From positions 124,001-188,000 of the forward strand of contig NZ_JAPPUX010000004.1 in assembly GCF_026712185.1 (NCBI RefSeq): a stretch of 64,000 nt of DNA, written 5' to 3'. The notes beneath the pieces are model-generated. The model ran no database searches, was not told the origin of the DNA, and saw only the letters and a list, made by a program, of their open reading frames with translations. Positions within the stretch are counted from its first letter, which is position 1. Each line of letters starts with the position of its first letter. Source of the DNA: Nocardioides pini. Its GTDB lineage: Bacteria; Actinomycetota; Actinomycetes; Propionibacteriales; Nocardioidaceae. The translations under genes were made by a program, and so were the position numbers. Shown in pieces: positions 26,587 to 34,796 of this stretch.

Positions 26587-27251
26587 CCACGTCCGACAGC
26601 ACGACCGACACCACCACCGACAGCACCGGCACGACCGGCACCGTGACGCCCGAGCTGGTGGTGCTGCTCGACGAGGACGGCCGGGCCGTCGGCACCGCCG
26701 ACAAGGCCGGCGTCCACCACGCCGACACCCCGCTGCACCTGGCCTTCTCCTGCTACCTCTTCGACGACGCCGGCAACGTGCTGGTGACCCGGCGGGCACT
26801 GCACAAGCGCACCTTCCCGGGCGTGTGGACCAACAGCTGCTGCGGACACCCGGCGCCCGGCGAGCCCCTGGCGGACGCCGTGCGTCGCCGCGTCGAGCAG
26901 GAGCTCGGGACCACGGTCGGCGACCTCCGCCTGGTGCTGCCGCGCTTCCGCTACCGCGCCGAGCAGGACGGCGTCGTGGAGAACGAGATGTGCCCGGTGT
27001 TCGTCGGCCTCGTCTCCGAGGCCGTCCCCGGCGACACCTCCCCCGCCGTGTCCCCCGACCCGGACGAGGTCGAGGACGCGCGGTGGGAGCCGTGGTCGTC
27101 GTTCCGCGAGTCGGTCCTCGACGGCAGCCGGACGGTGTCGGTGTGGTGCCGCGAGCAGGTGGCCCAGCTGCCCGCCGACCCGGTGTCGGCGGTCGCGGCC
27201 GACGTCGCCGAGCTGCCGCCGGCCGCGCGGGTCGTCGACGTCCGGCCCTGA
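26583..27251 (+). CDS. idi: Isopentenyl-diphosphate delta-isomerase, type I
   Basis: A 222-residue NUDIX-fold isomerase that interconverts IPP and DMAPP and so balances the precursors of GGPP. The active-site Cys lies in TNSCCGHPAPGE (Cys86/87) and the catalytic Glu in ENEMCPVFVG. Residues 1-20 are an unusual Ser/Thr/Asp-only extension (MTTSDSTTDTTTDS...), absent from the core family and probably disordered. It is the last gene of the coupled operon, overlapping the monooxygenase stop. Its presence fits an operon that consumes isoprenoid units in two branches. Confidence 0.94.
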   Translation: MTTSDSTTDTTTDSTGTTGTVTPELVVLLDEDGRAVGTADKAGVHHADTPLHLAFSCYLFDDAGNVLVTRRALHKRTFPGVWTNSCCGHPAPGEPLADAVRRRVEQELGTTVGDLRLVLPRFRYRAEQDGVVENEMCPVFVGLVSEAVPGDTSPAVSPDPDEVEDARWEPWSSFRESVLDGSRTVSVWCREQVAQLPADPVSAVAADVAELPPAARVVDVRP

Positions 27252-27265
27252 GGTTGCGCCGTTCG

Positions 27266-27283
27266 GGCGCGCGGGGCCGCGCC
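27266..27283 (+). terminator. GC hairpin after idi
   Basis: GGCGCG (27266-27271) and CGCGCC (27278-27283) pair around a six-base loop, starting 15 bases after the idi stop. There is no T tract. It is a possible end of the long operon, but a 6-bp stem in this base composition may be chance. Confidence 0.3.
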
Positions 27284-27346
27284 GTGTGACACGCTGTGCC
27301 GGTGCCTCGACGAACGTGGGCTACCGACCTGGCATGAGAAGGGCCT

Positions 27347-29452
27347 GTGACCGACGACGACTCCGCGACGCCGAGAGCGCGGTCCTCACTCGACGCCGAG
27401 AGCGACCGCCTCGCGTGGCGGCTCGCCGTCGAGGCCGCGGGCGTGGGTGCCTTCGTCTGGGACCTGGTGACGGGCGACCTGCGCTGGGACGGCCGGCTCC
27501 TCGAGCTGTTCGGCCTCGACGAGGAGAGCTTCGGCGGGACGATCGAGGCCTTCAACCGGTGCGTGCACCCCGACGACATCGGCCGCGTCTCCGACGCCCT
27601 CCAGCGCGCCATCGCCACCTGCGGTGACTACGACGCGGAGTACCGCGTGGTCCTGCCCGACGGCACCCTCCGCTGGATCGAGGCACGCGGGCACGCGTTC
27701 GCCGACCAGCCCGACGGCCCACCCGTCCGCCTCGTCGGGGCGGCGTACGACACCACCCAGGTCCGCGAGGGCGAGGCGCGCGTGGGACGCGTGCTCGAGT
27801 CGATGTCGTCGGCCTTCTTCCAGCTCGACCACGACTGGCGCTTCAGCTACGTCAACTCCGAGGCCGAGCGGCTGCTGGGCTCCACGCGCGTGCACCTGAT
27901 CGGCGCCAGCATCTGGGAGGCCTTCCCCGCCGCCGTGGGCAGCACGTTCGAGGAGCACTACCGGGGCGCGGTCTCCTCGGGCGAGCCGGTGACCTTCGAG
28001 GCGTGGTACCCGCCACCGCTGGACGCCTGGTACGAGGTGCGCGCCTGGCCGTCCCCGGAGGGCCTGGCCGTCTACTTCGTCGACATCACCGCCCGGCGTG
28101 ACGCCCAGGAGGCACTGGACCGCTCCGCCCACCGCCTCGCCCTGCTGGCCTCGGTGTCGGAGGCCCTCACCGCGACGCTCGACCCGACCGAGGGGGTCAG
28201 CCGGCTCGCCACCCAGCTGGTGCCCGAGCTCGCGGACTGGTGCCTGGTGACCCTCGTCGAGGACCCGCACGCGACCGACTGGCGACGGGGGCTGCGCGAC
28301 GTCGGGTGGTCGCACCGCGACCCCGCCATGGAGGGCGTCCTCCGCGACTACGCCACCCGGCGGCTGCTCGCGATGACCGACAGCTCCTACCTCGCCCAGG
28401 CGATCCGGGAGATGACGTCGGTGCTCATGGAGTCGTCGGCGTCCGAGGCCGTGGCCGGGGTGCTGGAGCCCGGCACGGCCCGCGACCTGCTGCGCCGCCT
28501 CGCGCCGTTCTCGGCCGCGGTGGTCCCCCTGCGGGCCCGCGGTCGCACCGTCGGCGTGGTCAGCGCGTTCCGCGACATCCACCGCACGCCGTTCACCACC
28601 GATGACGTCGCGCTCCTCGAGGACATCGGCGCCCGGGCGGCGCTCGCGCTCGACAACGCGCGCCTCTACGAGTCGCAGCGCGACGTGTCCGAGGCGTTGC
28701 AGCGCAGCATGCTCACCGCGCCGCCGCAGCGCCGGGGCCTGCAGGTCGCGACCCGCTACACCCCGGCCGGTGAGGCGGCCCGCATCGGCGGCGACTGGTA
28801 CGACGCCTTCCTGCAGGGTGGCGCGGCCACCGCGACGCCCGACATCGTGGTCGTCGTGGGGGACGTCGTCGGCCACGACGTGGAGGCCGCCGCCGCGATG
28901 GGGCAGGTGCGCGGCCTGCTGCGCGGCATCGCCGTGCACAGCGGTGACGCTCCCGCCGCCATCCTGTCCGGCCTCGACACCGTCATGCAGTCGCTGCAGC
29001 TCGAGACCACCGCGACCGCCGTCGTCGCCCGCTTCGAGCAGGTCGGCCCCGCAGGCAACGGCGCACCACGGGTCCTGCTGCGCTGGTCCCACGCCGGCCA
29101 CCCGCCGGCGCTGCTCGTCGACCACGCCGGCACGGTCACGCGGCTGGCGGACGCCGACGCCAACGACCTGCTGCTGGGCTTCGACCCGGCCGCGGCCCGC
29201 CACGAGGGCGTCGTGGCGCTCGAGCCCGGCGCGACCCTGGTGCTCTACACCGACGGTCTCGTGGAGCGTCGCGACCGCGACATCGAGGACGGCATCGAGG
29301 CGCTGGAGCGCCTGCTCGGCGAGGTGGCTCCCGCGACCCGCGACCTCGACCAGCTCTGCGACCGGCTGCTCGGCGCCATGGCCAGCGAGGTGCAGGAGGA
29401 CGACGTCGCGCTCCTCGTCGTCCGGTGGGCTCCCGAGGCCCAGGTGGTGTAG
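27347..29452 (+). CDS. PAS-PAS-GAF-PP2C (SpoIIE/RsbU-type) serine phosphatase
   Basis: A 701-residue signalling phosphatase starting at GTG 27347. Domains in order: PAS (about 25-140, with LRWDGRLLELFGLDEESF and EYRVVLPDGTLRWIEARG), PAS (140-255, with FFQLDHDWRFSYVNSEAERL), GAF (about 270-450) and a PP2C/SpoIIE phosphatase (460-700). All phosphatase metal motifs are intact: GGDWYDAF, VVGDVVGHDVEAAAAMGQVR, HAGHPPALLV, VLYTDGLVERR and EDDVALLVVR. Such proteins dephosphorylate anti-anti-sigma factors in partner-switching stress pathways. No anti-sigma kinase, STAS protein or sigma factor gene lies nearby, so partners are elsewhere. Confidence 0.93.
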   Translation: MTDDDSATPRARSSLDAESDRLAWRLAVEAAGVGAFVWDLVTGDLRWDGRLLELFGLDEESFGGTIEAFNRCVHPDDIGRVSDALQRAIATCGDYDAEYRVVLPDGTLRWIEARGHAFADQPDGPPVRLVGAAYDTTQVREGEARVGRVLESMSSAFFQLDHDWRFSYVNSEAERLLGSTRVHLIGASIWEAFPAAVGSTFEEHYRGAVSSGEPVTFEAWYPPPLDAWYEVRAWPSPEGLAVYFVDITARRDAQEALDRSAHRLALLASVSEALTATLDPTEGVSRLATQLVPELADWCLVTLVEDPHATDWRRGLRDVGWSHRDPAMEGVLRDYATRRLLAMTDSSYLAQAIREMTSVLMESSASEAVAGVLEPGTARDLLRRLAPFSAAVVPLRARGRTVGVVSAFRDIHRTPFTTDDVALLEDIGARAALALDNARLYESQRDVSEALQRSMLTAPPQRRGLQVATRYTPAGEAARIGGDWYDAFLQGGAATATPDIVVVVGDVVGHDVEAAAAMGQVRGLLRGIAVHSGDAPAAILSGLDTVMQSLQLETTATAVVARFEQVGPAGNGAPRVLLRWSHAGHPPALLVDHAGTVTRLADADANDLLLGFDPAAARHEGVVALEPGATLVLYTDGLVERRDRDIEDGIEALERLLGEVAPATRDLDQLCDRLLGAMASEVQEDDVALLVVRWAPEAQVV

Positions 29453-29465
29453 CGCACCCGCCCGT

Positions 29466-29482
29466 TCACCCCCCTCGGGGGA
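29466..29482. promoter_or_regulatory. Weak copy of the TCACCC-N5-GGGTGA motif
   Basis: TCACCC-CCCTC-GGGGGA, with one mismatch in the second half and the correct 5-base interval. It lies just after the phosphatase stop and only 25 bases before the K+-channel start, so it may instead be a chance GC hairpin. Confidence 0.3.
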
Positions 29483-29506
29483 GGTCAACCCGCGTGCTCA
29501 TGCCGG

Positions 29507-30082
29507 ATGGTGCGCAGCATGAGCCAGCCCTGGGCCCCGGCCTCCCGGCAGGAACTCTGGACGCGGGGACTCCTCGTGCTGTGCCGGGTGGTGCTGGCGG
29601 TGACGCTGCTGTGCGTGACGTACTTCATGGTGCCGACGAGGCGACCGTCGTACGGGGTGCCGTGGGTGGTCCTGCAGCTGCTGGTCTTCCTCGTCGTGGT
29701 CGGCGCCCAGGTGCCCGCCATCATCCGGTCGCGGAACCCCGTCCTGCGCGCGATCGAGGCCCTCGCGGTGCTGGTCCCGGTGTACCTGCTGATCTTCGCC
29801 CGGATCTACCTCGAGAACTCGCTGGCCGACCCGTCGGGCTTCAACCGCCCGCTCGACCACGTCACGGCGCTGTACTTCACGGTGACGGTCTTCGCCACCG
29901 TCGGGTTCGGGGACATCGTCGCCTCCAGCCAGAGCATGATGCTGCTGGTGACGGTGCAGATGATCCTCAACCTGGTCGTGCTCGGGCTGGGGATCAGGCT
30001 GCTCACCTCGGCGGCGCGGCGCGGCATCGCCCGTCGCGGAGGCCTGCCCGACATCGGGGACCGCGACCATCCCCTCGTCTGA
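29507..30082 (+). CDS. Two-helix potassium channel protein
   Basis: A 191-residue membrane protein with two N-terminal hydrophobic helices and a C-terminal pore module. The pore reads YFTVTVFATVGFGDIVA with selectivity filter TVGFGD, followed by an inner helix MMLLVTVQMILNLVVLGLGI. There is no RCK or TrkA-N regulatory domain, and the C-terminus ends about 20 residues after the last helix. It would assemble as a tetramer and conduct K+. Start is ATG 29507; ATG 29519 is equally plausible. Neither has a strong ribosome-binding site. Confidence 0.87.
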   Translation: MVRSMSQPWAPASRQELWTRGLLVLCRVVLAVTLLCVTYFMVPTRRPSYGVPWVVLQLLVFLVVVGAQVPAIIRSRNPVLRAIEALAVLVPVYLLIFARIYLENSLADPSGFNRPLDHVTALYFTVTVFATVGFGDIVASSQSMMLLVTVQMILNLVVLGLGIRLLTSAARRGIARRGGLPDIGDRDHPLV

Positions 30083-30124
30083 GTGACACGCTGCCGGCGA
30101 CTCTCCGACCCGTCCGGCCGCTGC

Positions 30125-30673
30125 TCAGTGCAGGAACAGCTTGCCCAGCACCGCCAGCAGGCCCAGCGATGCTGCGCCGGCCGACTCCAGCACGAGCCGC
30201 CAGCCGCCGATGCCCGCACGGTGCGCTCCGAGGTAGCCGATGACGGCGAGGAACACCACGGAGAAGCACAGCGCCCAGTACGCCGCACCGCTGGAGGAGA
30301 GCCCGAGGAGGTAGAGGACGAGGTAGACCACGATGGCGGGCGCGGCGCCGACGAGGATGAAGACCTCCTTGGCCGCCGCGTGGGGCGTGCGGCGGTAGAG
30401 CGGGCGGCGGTCACCCTCGAAGAGCATCTCCTGCGTCTCCGTGTACACGTGGGCCAGCCAGTAGACGACCACGACGGCGGCGACGCTGAGCGCGACCCGT
30501 TGGGCGTGGGAGAGGTTGGCGCTCACGGCAGCCAGTGAGCTGGCGGCGATCACCGCGCCGTACAGCAGGCCGCCCGGATCGCGTCGGGCGAGGGTGTCCG
30601 CCGCCCGGCGTCGGTGGCCGCTCGTCTCGGCGTCGTCGGCGCGGTCGGCGCGGGTGCGCTCCGGTTCAGGCAT
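30125..30673 (-). CDS. Integral membrane protein, unknown function
   Basis: A 182-residue protein with a charged N-terminus (about 30 residues rich in Arg, Asp and Glu) followed by about five hydrophobic helices, including LLYGAVIAASSLAAVSANLS, VALSVAAVVVVYWLAHVYTE and EVFILVGAAPAIVVYLVLYL. No catalytic motif is recognised. It overlaps the 3' end of the ATP-grasp gene by eight bases and is therefore its operon partner. It might anchor or export the product of that ligase, but this is only context. Confidence 0.72.
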   Translation of the reverse strand: MPEPERTRADRADDAETSGHRRRAADTLARRDPGGLLYGAVIAASSLAAVSANLSHAQRVALSVAAVVVVYWLAHVYTETQEMLFEGDRRPLYRRTPHAAAKEVFILVGAAPAIVVYLVLYLLGLSSSGAAYWALCFSVVFLAVIGYLGAHRAGIGGWRLVLESAGAASLGLLAVLGKLFLH

Positions 30674-32162
30674 CGATCCTCCCGTCGGACATGCTGCCGG
30701 ACGGGCCGAGCATCCGCGACCCTCCCCGGATCGCCGCGACCGTCGCGTCGTGGAGCCGCTGGGCCTGGGCGGCCGACCGCCCGATCGTCGTCAGTCCCAC
30801 CAGTCCGCTGGACGCCAGGCCGTTGAGCATGTGGAGGACCGTGCCGACACCGCGGTGCGTGTCGAAGGACAGTCCGGCCCGCTCCACGGCCTCGATGACG
30901 TCGCTCTCCGCCCGCCCGCGCCAGGCCGGGTCGAGGAGGTTGTCGGTCGCGCTGTAGCAGCGTCGTGAGCCGTCCGGCATCGACCACGTGCCGCTCGCGC
31001 GGTCGTAATGGCCCGTGGTCAGGTTGTGCAGCAGGGACAGCGGGTGGGAGGTGCCGCTGCGGCGCAGGTTGATCTCGAGCCCGTGGAGGCGCCACCGCGA
31101 GGACGAGGTGCGGGTCGCCGCGAAGTCGACCCCGAACCGGCCCAGGGCGCCGCGGTCGGCCAGCAGCTGCCCGACGGAGGCGCCGTACGCGGTGAGGTCG
31201 CTGCGGTAGTCGCGGCTCGCGGGGAACCGGCACCCGAGGTAGGCCTGGCGGTCCGTGCCGTCATGGACCTGCTCGTGCGTGGCGATGACGTCCACGCGGC
31301 GCCCCGGCGTGATGTCGCCCTGGACGCTCGGGCTGGACACCTCCGGACCGGTCAGGAGCTCCTCGACCACGGCTCCGGAGGCGAGGCCGGAGAGGTAGTC
31401 CGGTCCGAGTGACTCGACGGCCGCACGGAGCCGGGTCGGGTGGGGGACGTCGGCGAACCGGAACACGCGGTTGCCGATGCCCGTCGCGCTGTCGTCCAGC
31501 TTCACGACGGCTCCCACGGCAGCGGGACGCTCCTGCCGGATGGCCTCGACCGCCGCGACGACCTCGTCGACGCTGCGGACGTCCTCGCACCCCGGGGCGA
31601 CCGGCACGCCGGCCTCGCGCATGAGCCGGCGGCCGTTGCTCTTGAACCCCAGCGGCCACAGGCTGGCGGGCGTGCCGGCGAGCGGCAGCCCGAGGACCCG
31701 CGCGACCTCCATCTCCGGCTGCGTGACGTTCCACGGCTCGATGAAGGCGAGGCGCCCGCGGGTCATCGACCGGACCACCTCGAGGAGGTCCGGTCTCTCC
31801 AGGAGCTTGACGGTCACCGACCGCGAGGTGCGGTCGGGGACCTCCACCACGTGGAAACGCGAGCGCACCCCGTCGCGGAGCCCGCGCTCGACGAACGAGA
31901 GGTAGTAGGCCATCACCCGCTCGGTCGGCCGCTCGGACGTCACGAAGACCATCTCCGCCCCGGGGAGTCGCGCCAGCCGGAGCACCGTGAGCAGCTGTCG
32001 GTGCTCCAGGGTGGCGATGCGTGGTCCGAAGTGCGCCAGCAGCCTGGGCTCGACGCTGTAGGACGGGAGGACCACCACCGTGTGCGGCACCGTCGAGCCG
32101 GGGCGGCTCGCGGCCAGGGCGCGTGCGAGGTCGCGCGTCGCCGGCGGTTCCACGGATGCCAT
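30666..32162 (-). CDS. ATP-grasp carboxylate-amine ligase, PGM1-like
   Basis: A 498-residue ATP-grasp protein. AAVGAVVKLDDSATGIGNRVF contains the lysine and glycine-rich lid, VVEELLTGPEVSSPSVQGD is the following strand pair, and WRLHGLEINLRRSGTSHPLS holds the metal-binding Glu and Asn. The whole resembles peptide ligases related to PGM1 of pheganomycin synthesis, which form amide bonds using ATP. The N-terminal third (VVVLPSYSVEPRLLAHFG) is the usual pre-ATP-grasp region, and the C-terminal part (SFDTHRGVGTVLHMLNGLAS) fits the PGM1 C-terminal domain. Substrates are unknown. It is divergent from a class II glutamine amidotransferase, with one copy of the TCACCC palindrome between them. Confidence 0.83.
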   Translation of the reverse strand: MASVEPPATRDLARALAASRPGSTVPHTVVVLPSYSVEPRLLAHFGPRIATLEHRQLLTVLRLARLPGAEMVFVTSERPTERVMAYYLSFVERGLRDGVRSRFHVVEVPDRTSRSVTVKLLERPDLLEVVRSMTRGRLAFIEPWNVTQPEMEVARVLGLPLAGTPASLWPLGFKSNGRRLMREAGVPVAPGCEDVRSVDEVVAAVEAIRQERPAAVGAVVKLDDSATGIGNRVFRFADVPHPTRLRAAVESLGPDYLSGLASGAVVEELLTGPEVSSPSVQGDITPGRRVDVIATHEQVHDGTDRQAYLGCRFPASRDYRSDLTAYGASVGQLLADRGALGRFGVDFAATRTSSSRWRLHGLEINLRRSGTSHPLSLLHNLTTGHYDRASGTWSMPDGSRRCYSATDNLLDPAWRGRAESDVIEAVERAGLSFDTHRGVGTVLHMLNGLASSGLVGLTTIGRSAAQAQRLHDATVAAIRGGSRMLGPSGSMSDGRIDA

Positions 32163-32229
32163 GTCTCGCCCACCTCGCACGACGCACCTTGGTCCGCCCG
32201 ACGCTACGGCCCGTCGCCGCGGTCCGACC

Positions 32230-32246
32230 TCACCTCGCACGGGTGA
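32230..32246. promoter_or_regulatory. TCACCC-N5-GGGTGA palindrome, copy 1
   Basis: TCACCT-CGCAC-GGGTGA. It lies between the divergent ATP-grasp and amidotransferase genes. The right half ends 61 bases before the amidotransferase ATG, almost the same distance as at 33721 and 46091. Confidence 0.65.
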
Positions 32247-32306
32247 GCCGCCGGCGCCCTCCCGCGCGTGGAATGGGAAGGCTCCCGGACGGAAGGAAGA
32301 AGTGCC

Positions 32307-33170
32307 ATGTGCCGCTGGCTCGCCTACTCCGGTTCGCCGGTCCTCCTCTCGGACCTCCTCTTCGCGCCGGAGAACTCGCTCGTCGTGCAGAGCCTGCACT
32401 CGCGGCTCGGGGTCGAGGCCGTCAACGGCGACGGCTTCGGGGTGGGCTGGTACGGCGCCCAGGAGGAGCCGGGCATCTACCACAGCACCGAGCCCGCGTG
32501 GAGCGACCGCAACCTGCGTGAGCTCGCGGGCCATGCGTCCGCCGGCCGGGTCTTCGCCCACATCCGCGCGACGACGGGCACACCCGTGCAGCAGACCAAC
32601 TGCCACCCCTTCCGGCACGGGCGCTGGCTCTGGATGCACAACGGGGCGATCGCCGGCTTCTCGTCGGTCAAGCGCGACCTGACGCTCGCGGTCGAGCCCG
32701 CGCTGTTCCCGCTCATCGAGGGATCGACCGACTCGGAGCTCTTCTTCTTCCTCGCCCTCACCTACGGGCTCGAGCAGGACCCGCCCGCCGCGGTGGCCCG
32801 GGCTGTCGGACTCATCGAGGAGACGGGGCGGAAGCACGGCGTGCCCCTTCCGATCCAGATGACGGTGGCCACCACCAACGGCGAGACCACGTGGGCGTTC
32901 CGCTACTCCAGCGAGGGCAGGTCCAGGTCGCTGTTCCACAACGCCGACGTCCGCACGCTCCGGCTCCAGCACCCCGACAACGTCACCCTCCAGCACGTGT
33001 CCGACGACGCCCGCATCGTGGTGTCGGAGCCGCTGGGGAGCCTGGAGGGTGCGTGGCGCGAGGTGCCCGAGTCGAGCTGTCTCGTCATCGAAGGGGGCCG
33101 TGAGCAGCTGCACCCCTTCGCGCCGGTCCCGGGCGCTGCTCCGGCGGGCTCCGCCGCAGCGGCGCTGTGA
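32307..33170 (+). CDS. Class II glutamine amidotransferase (EgtC-like)
   Basis: A 287-residue N-terminal-nucleophile hydrolase. The sequence begins MCRWLAYSGSPV so Cys2 becomes the catalytic N-terminal residue once Met is removed. VNGDGFGVGWYG, AHIRATTGTPVQQTNCHPF and WMHNGAIAGF are the conserved GATase II core. Similar proteins include EgtC of ergothioneine synthesis, but no other egt gene is nearby. It may supply ammonia or hydrolyse a gamma-glutamyl amide, perhaps formed by the divergent ATP-grasp ligase (inference). ATG 32307 is preceded by GGAAGGAAGA and is the only start that puts Cys at position 2. Confidence 0.9.
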   Translation: MCRWLAYSGSPVLLSDLLFAPENSLVVQSLHSRLGVEAVNGDGFGVGWYGAQEEPGIYHSTEPAWSDRNLRELAGHASAGRVFAHIRATTGTPVQQTNCHPFRHGRWLWMHNGAIAGFSSVKRDLTLAVEPALFPLIEGSTDSELFFFLALTYGLEQDPPAAVARAVGLIEETGRKHGVPLPIQMTVATTNGETTWAFRYSSEGRSRSLFHNADVRTLRLQHPDNVTLQHVSDDARIVVSEPLGSLEGAWREVPESSCLVIEGGREQLHPFAPVPGAAPAGSAAAAL

Positions 33171-33177
33171 GGCGAGG

Positions 33178-33705
33178 ATGACGGCCCTGACGGTCTGGCG
33201 CTACGACACCCCCTTCGGGGCCGAAGCCGGTGCCGTGCGCCTCAAGGCCCTGGCGGAGCGCCATGTCCTCACCGTCCACGACGCGATCACGATCGCCTGG
33301 ATGCCGCAGGCCGAGGAACCGGTGATCGGCCACGTGAAGCACCCGACCGCCTCGGCCGTCGGCAAGGGGTCGGTGCTCGGTGGTCTCGTGGGCATGCTGG
33401 TCCTGGCGCCGGTGGCCGGGGCCGCGCTCGGGGCCGGGGTCGCATCCGTCTCGGCGCGCCTCCGAAGGTCGGGCATCGACGAGCAGTTCGTCGAGGAGCT
33501 GGGTGCGCAGCTGACGCCGGGCTCGTCGGCCCTGCTCGTGCTGTCGAGCGACGGGAACCTGGACGAGCTGCGACCGGCGATGGAGCGCGAGCTGAAGCGG
33601 GGCGACGTCGTGCTGCTGCACGCCGAGCTCTCCGAGGACGCGCCGGCGGCCATCGTCGAGGCGCTGGACGAGCTCCGGAGCAGCGAGGGGCCGTCCGAGC
33701 CGTGA
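33178..33705 (+). CDS. DUF1269-like protein with glycine-rich membrane segment
   Basis: A 175-residue protein. A soluble N-terminal alpha/beta part (MTALTVWRYDTPFGAEAGAV, then HVLTVHDAITIAWMPQ) is followed by a Gly/Ala-rich hydrophobic stretch GSVLGGLVGMLVLAPVAG (about residues 64-92) and a C-terminal part with SSALLVLSSDGNLDELRPAM. This resembles DUF1269 proteins, often found among stress-induced genes; function unknown. It starts seven bases after the amidotransferase stop and is likely cotranscribed with it. Confidence 0.8.
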   Translation: MTALTVWRYDTPFGAEAGAVRLKALAERHVLTVHDAITIAWMPQAEEPVIGHVKHPTASAVGKGSVLGGLVGMLVLAPVAGAALGAGVASVSARLRRSGIDEQFVEELGAQLTPGSSALLVLSSDGNLDELRPAMERELKRGDVVLLHAELSEDAPAAIVEALDELRSSEGPSEP

Positions 33706-33720
33706 CCGCGACGCGGGACG

Positions 33721-33737
33721 TCACCCACGCCGGGTGA
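33721..33737. promoter_or_regulatory. TCACCC-N5-GGGTGA palindrome, copy 2 (perfect)
   Basis: TCACCC-ACGCC-GGGTGA, both half sites perfect. It ends 61 bases before the ATG of the DUF7144-like gene, in the 92-base gap after the DUF1269-like gene. Confidence 0.72.
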
Positions 33738-33797
33738 ACCCGCCGCACCGATGTGGTGCGAGCCTGAGCCGGACGGACCCGGACGAGGAGGAGCACC

Positions 33798-34232
33798 ATG
33801 ACCAGCGACACCACTCGGCCGCAGCGTCAGGAGCCGGACGAGAGACCCGCCTCGCCCCTGTGGACCGGCATGCTCGGCTTCGCGTCCATCATGCTGCTGC
33901 TGCTGGGCGGCTTCCACGCACTGGGCGGCTTCATCGCCCTGCTGGAGAACCGGGTGTACGACGTCAACGCCAGCGACCTGCTCCTGTTCCAGAGCTACCG
34001 CGGGTGGGGCATCGCCCACATCGCGGTCGGCGTCCTGGCGTTCATGACCGGGATCGCGCTGTTCTACCGCAAGCCCTGGAGCCGGGTCGCGACCATCGTG
34101 CTCGCGTCGCTCAGCGCCCTGATGAACCTGACGTTCCTCTCGGCGTCCCCCGTCTGGTACGGCCTGCTCATCGTCCTCGACATCCTCGTGCTCTACGCCG
34201 TCACCGTTCACTTCGACGACGAGCTCGACTAG
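33798..34232 (+). CDS. DUF7144-like four-helix membrane protein
   Basis: A 144-residue protein with four hydrophobic helices after a polar 20-residue N-terminus. The conserved ends are WTGMLGFASIMLLLLGGFHALGG and GLLIVLDILVLYAVTVHFDDELD. It is paralogous to the protein at 46170: both have a first helix with a GxFHA motif, WGIAHI / WGWTHL in the middle, and an ending LVxYAVTVH. Function is unknown. A strong AGGAGGAG lies before ATG 33798. A perfect TCACCC palindrome is upstream, suggesting shared control with its paralogue. Confidence 0.85.
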   Translation: MTSDTTRPQRQEPDERPASPLWTGMLGFASIMLLLLGGFHALGGFIALLENRVYDVNASDLLLFQSYRGWGIAHIAVGVLAFMTGIALFYRKPWSRVATIVLASLSALMNLTFLSASPVWYGLLIVLDILVLYAVTVHFDDELD

Positions 34233-34279
34233 GCACGCGGCCCGCGGGGCCCCCTCGCTCGGTCGCGCCCGTCCCGGGG

Positions 34280-34636
34280 TCAGCGACGGTCGAGGCCGCT
34301 GAAGTAGCGGTCGACCCGCGCACGCACGGAGTCGTCGATCTCCGCGTCCTCGTGGGCCGGGGCGGACAGCAGCTGCACCCGGGTGAGGTCGACGCGGACC
34401 GTCCGCTCGTCGTGGCGGATCGAGGAGACTGCGAGCGCCGGCACCACGCGCCGCCCCGCTGCGGGAACGGCGTCCACCACGAGGTGGGCCGCGCCCGGCG
34501 AGCTGGTGGCTCGCACGACGGATCCGAGGCGGCCGTCGGTGGCCTCGACCTCGTAGCCGACGAGGTCGCTGTCCAGGGTCCACGTGGACTCGCGGTAGTC
34601 CCACACCGACGGTCGGTAGTTCCACAACGCGTTCAT
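34280..34636 (-). CDS. PRC-barrel domain protein
   Basis: A 118-residue protein. DSDLVGYEVEATDGRLGSVVRAT and AHLVVDAVPAAGRRVVPALAVSSI match the PRC-barrel fold, which binds RNA or protein partners and is common in small stress proteins. A 20-residue N-terminal part rich in Trp and Tyr (MNALWNYRPSVWDYRESTW) is distinctive. It may be the third gene of a minus-strand series after DUF6325-like and SHOCT genes, although 160 bases separate it from the SHOCT gene. It converges on the DUF7144-like gene. Confidence 0.78.
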   Translation of the reverse strand: MNALWNYRPSVWDYRESTWTLDSDLVGYEVEATDGRLGSVVRATSSPGAAHLVVDAVPAAGRRVVPALAVSSIRHDERTVRVDLTRVQLLSAPAHEDAEIDDSVRARVDRYFSGLDRR

Positions 34637-34796
34637 GCTGTCGCCTCGCTCAGGACCGCGGGCCCGTCCCGCGCACAGACCTCCAACGCGCGCAGGCTCG
34701 CTCCGTCACGCCGAGGGCCCCATGTCAGTACCCCCGGTCAGCGCGTTTCACGCAGGACTCCTCGGGACGACCGAGGAGGTGCGGCGCCGGGCGCCG

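Noticed and set aside
27386-29488. A 700-codon open frame antisense to the PP2C phosphatase
   Set aside because: The opposite strand encodes a complete PAS-GAF-PP2C protein with all motifs. The antisense product is low-complexity.
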